A stretch of 64,000 nt of DNA from assembly GCA_016213505.1 (NCBI GenBank), contig JACRAF010000023.1, positions 54,414-118,413 of the forward strand, written 5' to 3'. The position numbers and the translations under genes were made by a program. Below, piece by piece: positions 27,742-36,214 of the stretch. Position 1 is the stretch's first letter; each line of letters starts with the position of its first letter. Origin of the DNA: Devosia nanyangense (GTDB lineage Bacteria > Pseudomonadota > Alphaproteobacteria > Rhizobiales > Devosiaceae). A model generated the notes under the pieces. The model did not search any database and was not told the origin of the DNA. It saw nothing but the letters and a program-made list of their open reading frames with translations.

Positions 27742-27770
27742 TTGCTTCCAAATAGTTCGCACTTTAATAG
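27742..27770 (+). promoter_or_regulatory. Candidate promoter of the two-gene atypical cassette
   Basis: TTGCTT (27742-27747), a 17-base spacer and TAATAG (27765-27770). The -10 element sits inside a short inverted repeat CACT-TTAAT-AGTG. The ATG follows at 27798. Confidence 0.4.
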
Positions 27771-27797
27771 TGTGCACGAGCAACATGGGACAGTCAG

Positions 27798-28652
27798 ATG
27801 CAGCGGTTTGTCTCGAGATCCCACTCTGTGGCGCCTATTTTGGCGATTTTTGCGCTACTGGTAGGCTGCATTGCGCCTGCATTCGCCGACGAGCAGCGGT
27901 ATCTGCAGCCTGATTTCGAAGGTGACTATTTCATAGTAAAGAACGCCATTCTGGCAGAATTCTATGGAGAGAACCAGGCGGCCCCGGCAGATATCTTCTT
28001 GGACTGCCACCTAGGTTATCATGTCGACCCCGGTGCTGATCCACGTCTCGCGTTGGCAGCCTACATTGCGGATTTCGTCCTAAACGCGAAGCAACTTTTC
28101 GCCGGTGCGGGATATCCGCAGCCGATTTGGCGGCCGGCACTTGTCAGCCTCGAATCTTCGTTGATCAAGAAGGCATTCGATCTACTTCCTGAATATATCC
28201 AGGAGGAGGATATGGTATCCGAAGAGTATGTGAGCGTCGAAGAAAGGATGTATGACGAATTCGGGGATGGGATCGAAAGAATTGTGGCCGTGACGTACCG
28301 GTATAACCTAGAACATGACCTGGACTTTCCGGGCCTTACAGTGGGTCCGGAAGGATGTGGAAACGGAGACGACATAACGGTGTCGTTTACTATTGATCCG
28401 CCTAGTGGAAAATTTCGCTACATCAACGAGTATTTATTCAAGGTCTGTAGCGCGAAGGGCGACCCGTACGACCGAACCGTGTGCCACGACTGGAGAGAGG
28501 GCATACCGGACATACAGACGCGTGGAGGCAATTTTCGCTACGTCGCAACATGGCCAGATGGAGGAGAGGTAAGATCAGATTTGTTGGTTTTGCAGGAGTA
28601 CGAGACCGATGATGAGTCTGGGCTCGTGAACATCCCGATCAGGAGGGAGTGA
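27798..28652 (+). CDS. Exported hypothetical protein, atypical composition
   Basis: A 284-residue protein with a signal peptide (cleavage likely after AFA near residue 30) and a long acidic mature part. Four or more cysteines (LDCHLGYH, EGCGNGDD, FKVCSAKG, TVCHDWRE) suggest disulfides in the periplasm. G+C content and codon use (many A/T-ending codons, ATA, AGA) differ clearly from the neighbours, pointing to recent acquisition. It overlaps the following membrane protein gene by 1 base, so the pair is translationally coupled. I do not recognise either family. Confidence 0.7.
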   Translation: MQRFVSRSHSVAPILAIFALLVGCIAPAFADEQRYLQPDFEGDYFIVKNAILAEFYGENQAAPADIFLDCHLGYHVDPGADPRLALAAYIADFVLNAKQLFAGAGYPQPIWRPALVSLESSLIKKAFDLLPEYIQEEDMVSEEYVSVEERMYDEFGDGIERIVAVTYRYNLEHDLDFPGLTVGPEGCGNGDDITVSFTIDPPSGKFRYINEYLFKVCSAKGDPYDRTVCHDWREGIPDIQTRGGNFRYVATWPDGGEVRSDLLVLQEYETDDESGLVNIPIRRE

Positions 28653-29245
28653 TGACCGAAAGCCATGAAGTCCCAGTTGGAATGGGACCTTTCAGAAACT
28701 TTCTCGGCAGGTTCCTGTTCCTTGTGGGAGCGGGGACTGCGGCTACCGCGCTCGTACTGGTAAGCTGGCTCTTGAAGATCTCTCCACCGTGGCCGACCGG
28801 TATCTTGGAGGTGACAGCCATTGCCCAGTTGGTAGCGCTAGTGCTGGTCTATCAAACCTCAACAAAGCTGCCGGCGTCGCGCGCCACGAGGAAGATGATC
28901 GTCTCGGTGGTCATTCTCTGCGTCGCATTTGCCCTCTACATGGCGCTTTTTTCTCTTCTCGTGTTCAAGGCCGGGAGCGACCTGTGGGAGGTCAAGGGGC
29001 TCCAGTGCCTTCCAACAGTGCCAGCGGAATACGTTGGGCAATGCCCATTCTTGAGTGACAAGGCGCTGGCAGATGCCGACTACAACGCCGAAATGCTGTG
29101 GTCGGCTTGGAGCATTATGATCTCGAGGGTTTGTCTTCTCGTCGTATGGCTGACCTCGTTCGGGGCACTGGTTACGGTGCTTGGAACCTTCGTAGCACGA
29201 ATGAGTCGACCGGATGCCAAACCCCGAGCCAAGGTTGCGTCCTAA
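28652..29245 (+). CDS. Four-helix membrane protein, unknown function, atypical composition
   Basis: A 197-residue inner-membrane protein with hydrophobic segments near residues 22-42, 50-67, 80-104 and 155-180. A loop of about 45 residues between the third and fourth segments holds two cysteines (GLQCLPTVP, GQCPFLSD) and probably faces the periplasm. ATG 28652 overlaps the upstream TGA, and GGAGGGAG precedes it. It shares the lower G+C composition of the exported protein, so the two look like one transferred unit. The function is unknown. Confidence 0.7.
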   Translation: MTESHEVPVGMGPFRNFLGRFLFLVGAGTAATALVLVSWLLKISPPWPTGILEVTAIAQLVALVLVYQTSTKLPASRATRKMIVSVVILCVAFALYMALFSLLVFKAGSDLWEVKGLQCLPTVPAEYVGQCPFLSDKALADADYNAEMLWSAWSIMISRVCLLVVWLTSFGALVTVLGTFVARMSRPDAKPRAKVAS

Positions 29246-29351
29246 ACCGAGGCTGAACGCTCGGTTCAAGCCGGGTTCCGGCACGGCGCTCTAAACACAT
29301 CCTCAGGAACGCGGCGAGACGAAGCCGCATTGGGTGGGTGGAGTGACGGAA

Positions 29352-29588
29352 ATGAGCGCCAAAGTCCTGAGCATTGCCCTTGTGGCCGCGATCATTGCTT
29401 TGCCGGTGCCCGCCAGCCAGTTGCTGGCCGGGGCCTTTTCCGCACCCGCCCCGCTGGTGGCCGTTGCGCCGGGAACCGGCAATCTGCGGATGCTGATCGA
29501 GGATCCCTTCCTCATCGACCGGCTGAGCTATTCGGCGCCGGCGAGCTTCCTCGAGCTCGAAACCGGCGTCGATCCCCACGAAACCTGA
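29352..29588 (+). CDS. Small exported hypothetical protein
   Basis: A 78-residue protein: a signal-like hydrophobic segment (residues 5-30), then a Pro/Ala-rich linker and a short acidic tail. A GTG at 29334 is in frame; ATG 29352 with GGAG upstream gives the more normal signal peptide. It converges on the NudK-like gene with an 8-base gap. The family is unknown. Confidence 0.5.
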   Translation: MSAKVLSIALVAAIIALPVPASQLLAGAFSAPAPLVAVAPGTGNLRMLIEDPFLIDRLSYSAPASFLELETGVDPHET

Positions 29589-29596
29589 GCCTTCGC

Positions 29597-30172
29597 TTAG
29601 GCGAAAACGCCCTTCAGCTCGGCATATTGGAGCAAGAGGATGGTCTTGGCGTCGGCGATCTCGCCGGTCGCGACCATCCCGAGCGCCGTCACGAAGGGCA
29701 ACCGAACGACTTCGATGTCCTCCCCTTCGTCGGCGAGCCCGCCGCCATTCCCCGGCGGCGGGCCGTCGATCATGCCGACGAACAGGGTCAGCCGCTCGGT
29801 CACCGAGCCGGGGCTCATGAAGCAATCATAGGCCCTTTCGATCGTGCCGACCCGGTAACCGGTCTCCTCGATGGCTTCCTTGCGGGCGCAGGTTTCGGCG
29901 TCGTCGCCCTCGAGCTTGCCGGCGCAGACTTCGAGGATGAAGGGCGGCTCGCCGCGGTAGAAGGCGGGATAGCGGAACTGGCGGATGAGGATCACCGATC
30001 TGTCGCTCAAATCGCACAGCAGCACCGCCGCGCCGTCGCCGCGGTCGTAGGTTTCGCGCACCTGGCGCTGCCATTGCCCGTTGCGGCGCCGGATATCGTA
30101 GGTGTGGGTTTGGACCAGCCCGAAGGCATCCGAGAGGGTGGTTTCGGCAATCGGCTTCAAAAACTCGGTCAC
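29597..30172 (-). CDS. NUDIX hydrolase, NudK/GDP-mannose pyrophosphatase-like
   Basis: A 191-residue Nudix enzyme. The Nudix helix, starting GKLEGDDAETC and ending RKEAIEETGY, has the shifted spacing seen in NudK. YDRGDGAAVLLCDL, ILIRQFRYPA and CFMSPGSVTERLTLFVG also follow the NudK pattern, so hydrolysis of GDP-mannose or ADP-ribose is likely. The GTG at 30172 with GGAG before it gives the NudK length; a second GTG at 30205 would add 11 residues. Confidence 0.85.
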   Translation of the reverse strand: MTEFLKPIAETTLSDAFGLVQTHTYDIRRRNGQWQRQVRETYDRGDGAAVLLCDLSDRSVILIRQFRYPAFYRGEPPFILEVCAGKLEGDDAETCARKEAIEETGYRVGTIERAYDCFMSPGSVTERLTLFVGMIDGPPPGNGGGLADEGEDIEVVRLPFVTALGMVATGEIADAKTILLLQYAELKGVFA

Positions 30173-30298
30173 GGCAGCGCTCCGTCGGGAGCGCTTGTCT
30201 CGCACACTCCGGACCTGAACGGAATCTGAACGGCGGATTCAGCACGTTTACACGGCGTTCACCATAAATTCGACCCGCTCCACCGGGAGAATTGCGAA

Positions 30299-30523
30299 AT
30301 GAACCGAATCGCCGCTGCCCTCCTGATCACCGTCGCCGTGCTCGCTCTCAACGCCGGCACCCTGCGCGAGGCGTTCGCCGGCGAGGCGATGGCGCGGCTG
30401 CCGGCGGCGCTGCCGGCGAGCCTCATGCCGGCGCCGGTCCGGAGCACCAAGGTCTTGAGTCTGCTGCTGATTCTCGAAGCCTTGCGGCAGGCGCCAGTCA
30501 GCCTGGACCCGCAGAAAGTCTGA
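30299..30523 (+). CDS. Small exported or membrane-associated hypothetical protein
   Basis: A 74-residue protein with an N-terminal signal segment (LLITVAVLALNAG, possible cleavage at AFAGE, near 27) and a second hydrophobic stretch near residues 50-60. GGGAGAA precedes the ATG by 6 bases. It lies just before the promoter of sdhCDA on the same strand. The family was not recognised. Confidence 0.5.
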   Translation: MNRIAAALLITVAVLALNAGTLREAFAGEAMARLPAALPASLMPAPVRSTKVLSLLLILEALRQAPVSLDPQKV

Positions 30524-30545
30524 TCGCGGCGGGCGGCATTCCGCT

Positions 30546-30574
30546 TTGACCTGAGGGAAAGGGGCGGCTAGAAG
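30546..30574 (+). promoter_or_regulatory. Promoter of sdhCDA
   Basis: TTGACC (30546-30551), a 17-base spacer and TAGAAG (30569-30574), 60 bases before the sdhC ATG. This is a good match to housekeeping alphaproteobacterial promoters. Confidence 0.55.
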
Positions 30575-30633
30575 TCTCGAACACCACCAATGTTGCGCAG
30601 TTGCCTTTCCAATATTGCGCCGTCGAGACGACC

Positions 30634-31020
30634 ATGGCAGCACGGCCCCGGCCCCTTTCTCCGCACCTGCAGATCTATCGTTTCACGCTGACGATGGCCA
30701 ATTCCATCATCCAGCGCGGCACCGGCATGGCGATGTATTTCGGCACGCTGCTGGTCGTGCTCTGGCTCGGGGCGGCGGCGCTCGGCGACGGGCCGCTCGG
30801 AGTGGTCGATGCGATCTTTTCGTTCTGGCTGGTGCAGGTGGTGTTGTTCCTCGCCACCTGGGCGCTGTTCCATCACATGCTGGGCGGCCTCAGGCACTTC
30901 GTCTGGGATTCGGGAAATTACCTCGATCCGGCCGGGCGCGAGACGATCACCCGCATTCAGTTTGCCCTTTCGATCCTGCTGACGCTGGGCGCCTGGGCGC
31001 TGTTCGTGTGGTTCAAATGA
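30634..31020 (+). CDS. sdhC: Succinate dehydrogenase cytochrome b556 subunit
   Basis: Membrane anchor subunit of complex II. The 128-residue protein has the typical start RPLSPHLQIYRFTLTMANSIIQRGTG, where the serine and arginine contact ubiquinone, three membrane helices, and HHMLGGLRHFVWD, whose histidine ligates heme b. ATG 30634 is chosen over an in-frame TTG at 30601 because it begins the conserved region. It overlaps sdhD by 4 bases (ATGA). Confidence 0.96.
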   Translation: MAARPRPLSPHLQIYRFTLTMANSIIQRGTGMAMYFGTLLVVLWLGAAALGDGPLGVVDAIFSFWLVQVVLFLATWALFHHMLGGLRHFVWDSGNYLDPAGRETITRIQFALSILLTLGAWALFVWFK

Positions 31021-31400
31021 TCGACAAAGCCACCATCTCCGACCCCAAGACGCATTACGGCTCGGCCCACGGGGCGACGCGGCACTTCATGACGCAGCGC
31101 ATCACCGGCGCGCTCAATGTGCTGTTCACGATGTTCTTCGTCTGGTTCGTGGTCCGGCTCGCCGGCGCCGACCGCGCCGACATGGTTGCGGTGGTGCGCA
31201 ACCCGCTCGTCGCGATCGTCGTGGCGCTCCTGATCGTCAATGTCTGCGTTCATATGCGCATCGGCATGGCCGAGGTGATCGAGGACTACATCGACGAGAA
31301 GAAGACCCACCGGCTGGCGCTTGCCGCCAACACGTGGTTTGCCGTCGGCGTCGCCGTGCTGTCGCTCGTGGCGATCGCTAAAATCGTGTTCTGGGGTTAG
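31017..31400 (+). CDS. sdhD: Succinate dehydrogenase hydrophobic anchor subunit
   Basis: Second membrane anchor of complex II, 127 residues with three helices. GATRHFMTQRITGALNVL opens the protein. NVCVHMRIGMAEVIEDYI near residue 75 contains the heme-ligand histidine and the quinone-site Asp/Tyr region. It is encoded between sdhC (4-base overlap) and sdhA (3-base gap), so all three are coupled. Confidence 0.95.
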   Translation: MIDKATISDPKTHYGSAHGATRHFMTQRITGALNVLFTMFFVWFVVRLAGADRADMVAVVRNPLVAIVVALLIVNVCVHMRIGMAEVIEDYIDEKKTHRLALAANTWFAVGVAVLSLVAIAKIVFWG

Positions 31401-31403
31401 CGC

Positions 31404-33212
31404 ATGGCCGCCTATGAGATCATCGACCACGCGTTCGACGTGGTGGTCGTCGGCGCCGGCGGCTCGGGCCTCAGGGCGACGCTGGGGATGGCCGAACAGG
31501 GGTTCAACACCGCCTGCGTGACGAAAGTGTTCCCGACCCGCTCGCACACCGTTGCGGCGCAGGGCGGCATCGCGGCGAGTCTTCAGAACATGGGCGCCGA
31601 TTCCTGGCAGTGGCACATGTACGACACCATCAAGGGGTCGGACTGGCTGGGCGACATGGACGCGATGGAGTACCTCGCCCGCAACGCGCCGGCGGCGGTC
31701 TACGAGCTCGAGCATTACGGCGTTCCATTTTCCCGCACCGACGAGGGCAAGATCTATCAGCGGCCGTTCGGCGGCATGATGATGAATTTCGGCGACGGCC
31801 CGCCGGTGCAGCGCACCTGCGCCGCCGCCGACCGCACCGGTCACGCCATTCTCCACACCCTCTACGGCCAGTCGCTGCGCCACAACGCGCAGTTCTTCGT
31901 CGAGTATTTCGCGCTCGACCTGTTGATGGGCGAGGACGGCGCGGTCGAGGGCGTCATCGCCTGGAAGCTCGACGACGGCACGCTGCACCGCTTCCGCGCC
32001 AAGACCACCGTTCTAGCGACGGGCGGCTATGGCCGCGCCTATTTCTCGGCGACCTCGGCCCACACCGTCACCGGCGACGGCAACGGCATGGTGGCACGCG
32101 CCGGGTTGCCGCTGCAGGACATGGAGTTCGTGCAGTTCCACCCCACCGGCGTCTATGGCGCGGGCGTCCTGATCACCGAAGGGGCGCGCGGCGAGGGCGG
32201 CTATCTCACCAATTCCGAGGGCGAGCGCTTCATGGAGCGCTATGCGCCCAACGCGAAAGACCTGGCCTCGCGTGATGTGGTGTCCCGCTGCATGACCATC
32301 GAAATCCGCGAGGGGCGCGGGGTGGGACCCAAGAAGGACCACATCTTCCTCCATCTCGATCATCTCGATCCGTCGGTGCTGCACGAGCGGCTGCCGGGGA
32401 TCACCGAGAGCGCGAAAATCTTTGCCGGCGTCGATCTGACGCGCGAGCCGATCCCGGTGCTGCCGACAGTGCACTACAACATGGGCGGCATCCCGACCAA
32501 TTATCACGGCGAGGCGCTGAGCCCGGCCGAGGGCGATCCCGACCGCATCGTGCCGGGACTGATGGCGGTGGGCGAGGCGGCCTGCGCCTCGGTGCACGGC
32601 GCCAACCGGCTGGGCTCCAATTCGCTCACGGACCTCGTGGTGTTCGGGAGGGCGGCGGCGCTGCGCGCCGGGCAGACGATGGACCGCAGCAAGGCGGTGC
32701 CGGCCGTCAACAAGGCGTCCGAGGACAAGATCATCGCCCGCTTCGACCGGCTCCGCCATGCCAGCGGCGGGACCTCCACGGCGATGCTGCGCGACCGGAT
32801 GCAGCGCACCATGCAGGAGGACGCCGCGGTGTTCCGCACCGCCGAGACGCTCAAGAGCGGGGTGCGCCGCATGAACGAGGTCTATGCCACGAAGGCCGAC
32901 CTCAAGGTCACCGATCGCTCGCTGATCTGGAACTCTGATCTGGTCGAGACGCTGGAGCTCGAGAACCTGCTCGCCAACGCGCTGACCACGGTGACCTCGG
33001 CCGAAGCGCGCACCGAAAGCCGCGGCGCCCATGCGCGCGAGGATTTCCCCGATCGCGACGACGCCAACTGGCGCAAGCACTCCATCAGCCGCATCGACGA
33101 GACCGGCAAGGTGACGCTGAGCTACCGCCCGGTGCACACCGAGCCGCTGACGCCCGAGAGCGAGGGCGGCATCTCGCTCAAGAAGATCGCGCCCAAGGCG
33201 CGGGTGTATTGA
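31404..33212 (+). CDS. sdhA: Succinate dehydrogenase flavoprotein subunit
   Basis: Catalytic subunit oxidising succinate to fumarate with covalently bound FAD. The 602 residues are standard. [20 protein letters not shown] is the FAD loop. [12 protein letters not shown] contains the histidine that carries [15 protein letters not shown] and [12 protein letters not shown] form the dicarboxylate site. [19 protein letters not shown] is the C-terminal signature. Unlike usual sdhCDAB clusters, sdhB does not follow; eight other genes occupy the next 3.6 kb. Confidence 0.98.
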   Translation: MAAYEIIDHAFDVVVVGAGGSGLRATLGMAEQGFNTACVTKVFPTRSHTVAAQGGIAASLQNMGADSWQWHMYDTIKGSDWLGDMDAMEYLARNAPAAVYELEHYGVPFSRTDEGKIYQRPFGGMMMNFGDGPPVQRTCAAADRTGHAILHTLYGQSLRHNAQFFVEYFALDLLMGEDGAVEGVIAWKLDDGTLHRFRAKTTVLATGGYGRAYFSATSAHTVTGDGNGMVARAGLPLQDMEFVQFHPTGVYGAGVLITEGARGEGGYLTNSEGERFMERYAPNAKDLASRDVVSRCMTIEIREGRGVGPKKDHIFLHLDHLDPSVLHERLPGITESAKIFAGVDLTREPIPVLPTVHYNMGGIPTNYHGEALSPAEGDPDRIVPGLMAVGEAACASVHGANRLGSNSLTDLVVFGRAAALRAGQTMDRSKAVPAVNKASEDKIIARFDRLRHASGGTSTAMLRDRMQRTMQEDAAVFRTAETLKSGVRRMNEVYATKADLKVTDRSLIWNSDLVETLELENLLANALTTVTSAEARTESRGAHAREDFPDRDDANWRKHSISRIDETGKVTLSYRPVHTEPLTPESEGGISLKKIAPKARVY

Positions 33213-33281
33213 TAGCGGTTGGCCGAGCGAGCCCGTTCGGGACCGATCGGCCAGAGCGCAAAAAGAAGAACGGGGGTTCAT

Positions 33282-33602
33282 ATGCGCCGCGTCGCCGCCG
33301 CCGGATTGCTGATCGCCTCCATCCTGGGTGCGTCGCCGAGTCATGCGGCGATGGGCAAGGACGCGCGCGAGGATTTCATCAAATCGTGCGAGGCCCAGAT
33401 GTATATGCCGGCGCCGGCCTGCGCCTGCATGGCCGACATCGCCGAGCAGAAACTCGACGATACCGCCATCGCCTATCTCAGCCTCGATGCCAACGACGTG
33501 GTGCATTCGGCGGCGATGTCGAAGTCGATGACCTCGGCGGAAATCGCCTCGATCGATAATTTCATGAAGACCGCGCCCGGCCAGTGCAAGGACGCGAAGT
33601 AG
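33282..33602 (+). CDS. Small periplasmic four-cysteine protein (paralogue 1)
   Basis: A 106-residue exported protein, signal peptide ending near SHAA (residue 23). Four cysteines, C36, C47, C49 and C102, give a C-x10-CxC pattern plus a C-terminal Cys. The same spacing appears in a second small gene at 36211, just before sdhB. ATG 33282 has only a weak ribosome site; a GTG upstream at 33219 would destroy the signal peptide. The function is unknown; the pattern could bind a metal or form disulfides. Confidence 0.7.
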   Translation: MRRVAAAGLLIASILGASPSHAAMGKDAREDFIKSCEAQMYMPAPACACMADIAEQKLDDTAIAYLSLDANDVVHSAAMSKSMTSAEIASIDNFMKTAPGQCKDAK

Positions 33603-33666
33603 AGTTGCGGCCCGCGATGGCTGGGCGCTGCGTCCAGCCGTTCTTTCTCCGGCAAGAGAGTCCTCG

Positions 33667-34440
33667 TTGAACCCGGTCCTCATTGGATTCCTGGCAAGCC
33701 TCCTGGCGGGGCTGATGACCGCGGCCGGCGCCGTGCCCGTGCTGTTCGGCCGGGGCATTTCCAACCGGGCCAGCGATGTTCTCCTCGGATTCGCGGCGGG
33801 GGTGATGCTGGCGGCCTCGTTCTTTTCGCTGATCCTGCCGGGAATCGACGCCGCCCGCGACCTCTATGGGGGAAACCTGATCCCGGCGGGGGTGGCGGCG
33901 CTGAGCGTTGCACTGGGGGTCTTCGTGATGGCCGTGCTCAACGAGCTCATTCCGCACGAGCACTTCGTCCAGGGACGCCAGGGGCCGGCCGCCCCGGCGC
34001 TGGCGCGGGTCTGGCTCTTCGTTCTCGCCATCACCATCCACAATCTGCCGGAGGGGCTCGCCGTCGGCGTGGGATTTGGCGGCGGCGACATCGCCGGCGG
34101 GACGACGCTGGCCGTCGGCATCGGCTTGCAGAATGCCCCCGAGGGACTGGCCGTCGCGGTTGCGCTGCTCTCCATCGGCTATTCCAGGGCGAGCGCCTTC
34201 GCCATCGCGGGCCTGACGGGGATGGTCGAACCCGTCGCCGGCCTCGCCGGCGCCTATGCCCTCAGCATCGCCCATTTCATGCTTCCCTGGGCGCTGACGT
34301 TTGCCGCAGGCGCCATGATCTACGTCATCAGCCACGAGATCATCCCCGAAACGCACCGGCATGGATACGAGAAGGAGGCGACGATCGGTCTGACCGTCGG
34401 CCTGGTGGTGATGATGTTCCTCGACGTGGCCTTCGGGTGA
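33667..34440 (+). CDS. ZIP-family divalent metal transporter
   Basis: A 257-residue membrane protein with about eight helices. TIHNLPEGLAVGVGFGGG and LQNAPEGLAVAVALL are the paired H/Q-N-x-P-E-G metal-binding motifs of ZIP helices IV and V. The loop with PHEHF and the helix ending ISHEIIPETHRHG supply further His ligands. Import of zinc or a related metal is expected. The start is a TTG at 33667 with AGAGAG 7 bases before it. No Zur/MntR-like site was identified. Confidence 0.9.
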   Translation: MNPVLIGFLASLLAGLMTAAGAVPVLFGRGISNRASDVLLGFAAGVMLAASFFSLILPGIDAARDLYGGNLIPAGVAALSVALGVFVMAVLNELIPHEHFVQGRQGPAAPALARVWLFVLAITIHNLPEGLAVGVGFGGGDIAGGTTLAVGIGLQNAPEGLAVAVALLSIGYSRASAFAIAGLTGMVEPVAGLAGAYALSIAHFMLPWALTFAAGAMIYVISHEIIPETHRHGYEKEATIGLTVGLVVMMFLDVAFG

Positions 34441-34572
34441 AGCGAGATCGCGGTTCGGTGGATTGTACTTACAGCCGTGACAGTAGTGCGTCGAACTCAA
34501 CTGCAGATTGCCATGAGAAGTTGTTGCCGGTGGTTTCCCTGACGTCGTATTTTTTTGGCGAAAGGACAGCTC

Positions 34573-34989
34573 ATGTTGAATTTTCGAAGTGTAATCGGCG
34601 CTGTTGCTGCGGTGATCGTCTTGGGGTCGACGCCATCCTATTCGGCGATGGAGCTGACGGCCGGTTCGTCGTGGGTCAATGAACTGGGATCCGTGCTCAC
34701 CATCACCAATGTCGACGGCAACGGCCTGATGACGGGCAGCTACGTGACCAATGTCGGGTGCAGCGCCGGTACGCCGCAGCAAATGACCGGCTTTTTCTAT
34801 CCCGGCGCGAGCGGTGGCGGTGCCATCACGTTCTCGGTGTATTTCCAGAATTGCCTGTCGGTCACCTCCTGGTCGGGCCAGTACGACAGCACCGATGGCT
34901 CGTTCCAGACGCTCTGGTATCTGACCAGCGCCAGCCCGCCGGTCTGGAATGGCATCGCCGCCGGGACCGACCTGTTTACGCCGCAATGA
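34573..34989 (+). CDS. Avidin-family (rhizavidin-like) biotin-binding protein, exported
   Basis: A 138-residue protein with a signal peptide (cleaved near SYSA, residue 25) and a complete avidin barrel. Aligned by eye with streptavidin: Asn36 and Ser40 (WVNELGS), Tyr57 (TGSYVT), Ser96/Thr98/Trp100 (SVTSWSGQY), Trp115 (TLWYLTS) and Asp133 (GTDLFT) match biotin-contact residues N23, S27, Y43, S88, T90, W92, W108 and D128. The position of Trp79 is Phe91. Cys63 and Cys94 sit where rhizavidin has its disulfide, suggesting a dimeric avidin. AAAGGACAG precedes ATG 34573. It lies between the ZIP gene and vapBC inside the split sdh set. Confidence 0.85.
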   Translation: MLNFRSVIGAVAAVIVLGSTPSYSAMELTAGSSWVNELGSVLTITNVDGNGLMTGSYVTNVGCSAGTPQQMTGFFYPGASGGGAITFSVYFQNCLSVTSWSGQYDSTDGSFQTLWYLTSASPPVWNGIAAGTDLFTPQ

Positions 34990-35106
34990 CGGCGCGGTAA
35001 GCGAACTGCAGCGGCCGCCGCCCGAGGGCGGGTGGCGGCCGGAGCGATATCGCCCTTGATCGGCAGTCGCACGAGAACTGCGCGCGACCGGTGCAAGAAC
35101 GCCAAG

Positions 35107-35126
35107 CAGGCGCTATACTTGCGCTG
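35107..35126 (+). promoter_or_regulatory. Promoter/operator of the first vapBC
   Basis: A TATACT -10 element (35114-35119) is flanked by inverted arms CAGGCGC and GCGCTG, the usual arrangement for autorepression by a VapBC complex. The -35 (GTGCAA at 35091) is weak. Confidence 0.45.
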
Positions 35127-35142
35127 CTGATGGAGGTCCGCC

Positions 35143-35373
35143 GTGGGCGTTATCGAGAAGGTTATCGTGAGCGACGAGACTTTGCGTCGCCTCGAGGATG
35201 AGGCGCGCCGGAACGGGCATACCGTGGCGCAGGAAGCAGCGTTGCGTATTGAGAATGAAGCCAGCCGGCCGTCGCGGGAGGAGATGCTTGAGCGCTTGCG
35301 TGCCTTTCGCGAGTCGCTGCCTGCCCAAACTACAGACAGTCTCACGCTCCTCAGGGAAGATCGCGACCGGTGA
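35143..35373 (+). CDS. vapB: VapB-type antitoxin
   Basis: A 76-residue antitoxin. The N-terminal half (EKVIVSDETLRRLEDEARRNGHTVAQEAALRI) resembles the short DNA-binding region of FitA/VapB antitoxins; the charged C-terminal half would wrap the toxin. The start is a GTG with TGGAGG 6 bases upstream. Its stop overlaps the toxin GTG by 4 bases, so toxin translation is coupled. The operator-like inverted repeat lies just upstream. Confidence 0.8.
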   Translation: MGVIEKVIVSDETLRRLEDEARRNGHTVAQEAALRIENEASRPSREEMLERLRAFRESLPAQTTDSLTLLREDRDR

Positions 35374-35774
35374 ATGTCATAGACAGTTCCATCGCCCTCC
35401 AGTGGGTACTGCCTGAGGCAGGGGCGGAGGAAGCGGTGACCTTCTACGACGATTTGCGGTCGATTGCACCGGACGTCATTTTGGTTGAGGTCGCCAATGT
35501 GCTCGCGAAGAAGGTCCGCGCGAAGAACTTGAGCGGTGACGAGGCCCGACAAGCCTTGCATTTTGTTCGCCAAGGTCTCGTGCGCCTCGAGTTAAGTGCG
35601 CCGCTTGTTCCCAGGGCGCTCGAGTTGTCGATCGCGCTATCGCATCCGGTTTACGACTGCGTATTCCTGGCCTGCGCCGAAGAACGCCAGGCCAAGCTCG
35701 TCACTCGCGATGCCCCGTTTCGAAAACGTGTCGAGGATCGGGGCTACGGCCACCTGCTTGGCGAGGTGGTGTAG
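35370..35774 (+). CDS. vapC: VapC toxin, PIN-domain ribonuclease
   Basis: A 134-residue PIN-domain protein. The acidic metal-binding residues are all visible: Asp5 (VIDSSIALQWVLPE), Glu in LVEVANVLAKK near residue 40, Asp in HPVYDCVFLACAEE near 96 and Asp in LVTRDAPF near 114. VapC toxins cleave tRNA or rRNA to arrest growth. It starts with a GTG overlapping the antitoxin stop and overlaps the following DUF3052 gene by 1 base, so downstream genes may be cotranscribed with the module. The toxin appears intact. Confidence 0.9.
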   Translation: MNVIDSSIALQWVLPEAGAEEAVTFYDDLRSIAPDVILVEVANVLAKKVRAKNLSGDEARQALHFVRQGLVRLELSAPLVPRALELSIALSHPVYDCVFLACAEERQAKLVTRDAPFRKRVEDRGYGHLLGEVV

Positions 35775-36214
35775 TGGTCCTAACCCCCACCCTCGCCGGC
35801 TATTCCGGCACGCCGCTGCCGCAGAAGCTGGGCCTCAAGGACGGGCAGCGGGTGCTGTTCATTTCGTTGCCGAAAGAGCTCAAGGACCTGCGCACCTCGC
35901 GGCATTTCGTCGAGATCGCCGAGGCCGGCTGGGAGACGTTCACCGACGGCGACAGGGGCTACGATGTGATCCATGGCTTCACCGCCTCGCGCGCGGTGCT
36001 CGAAAAGGCCGCGAAGCCACTAATGGATGAGATCGACCGCAACGGTTCGATCTGGATTTCCTGGCCGAAAAAGGCGAGCAAGGTCATGACCGACATCACC
36101 GAGGACGTGATCCGCGAGGTCGTCTTGCCGATCGGCCTCGTCGACGTCAAAGTCGCGGCGGTCAACGAGATCTGGTCGGGGCTGAAGCTGGTGATCCGCA
36201 AGGAGCTGAGATGA
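35774..36214 (+). CDS. DUF3052 family protein
   Basis: A 146-residue cytoplasmic protein with the DUF3052 pattern: the start LAGYSGTPLPQKLGLKDGQR, the middle DVIHGFTASRAVLEK and ISWPKKASKVMTDITEDVIRE, and the end VKVAAVNEIWSGLKLVIRKE. The family is of unknown function. GTG 35774 overlaps the vapC stop, and its own stop overlaps the next ATG (ATGA), so it sits in a tightly packed run leading towards sdhB. Confidence 0.85.
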   Translation: MVLTPTLAGYSGTPLPQKLGLKDGQRVLFISLPKELKDLRTSRHFVEIAEAGWETFTDGDRGYDVIHGFTASRAVLEKAAKPLMDEIDRNGSIWISWPKKASKVMTDITEDVIREVVLPIGLVDVKVAAVNEIWSGLKLVIRKELR

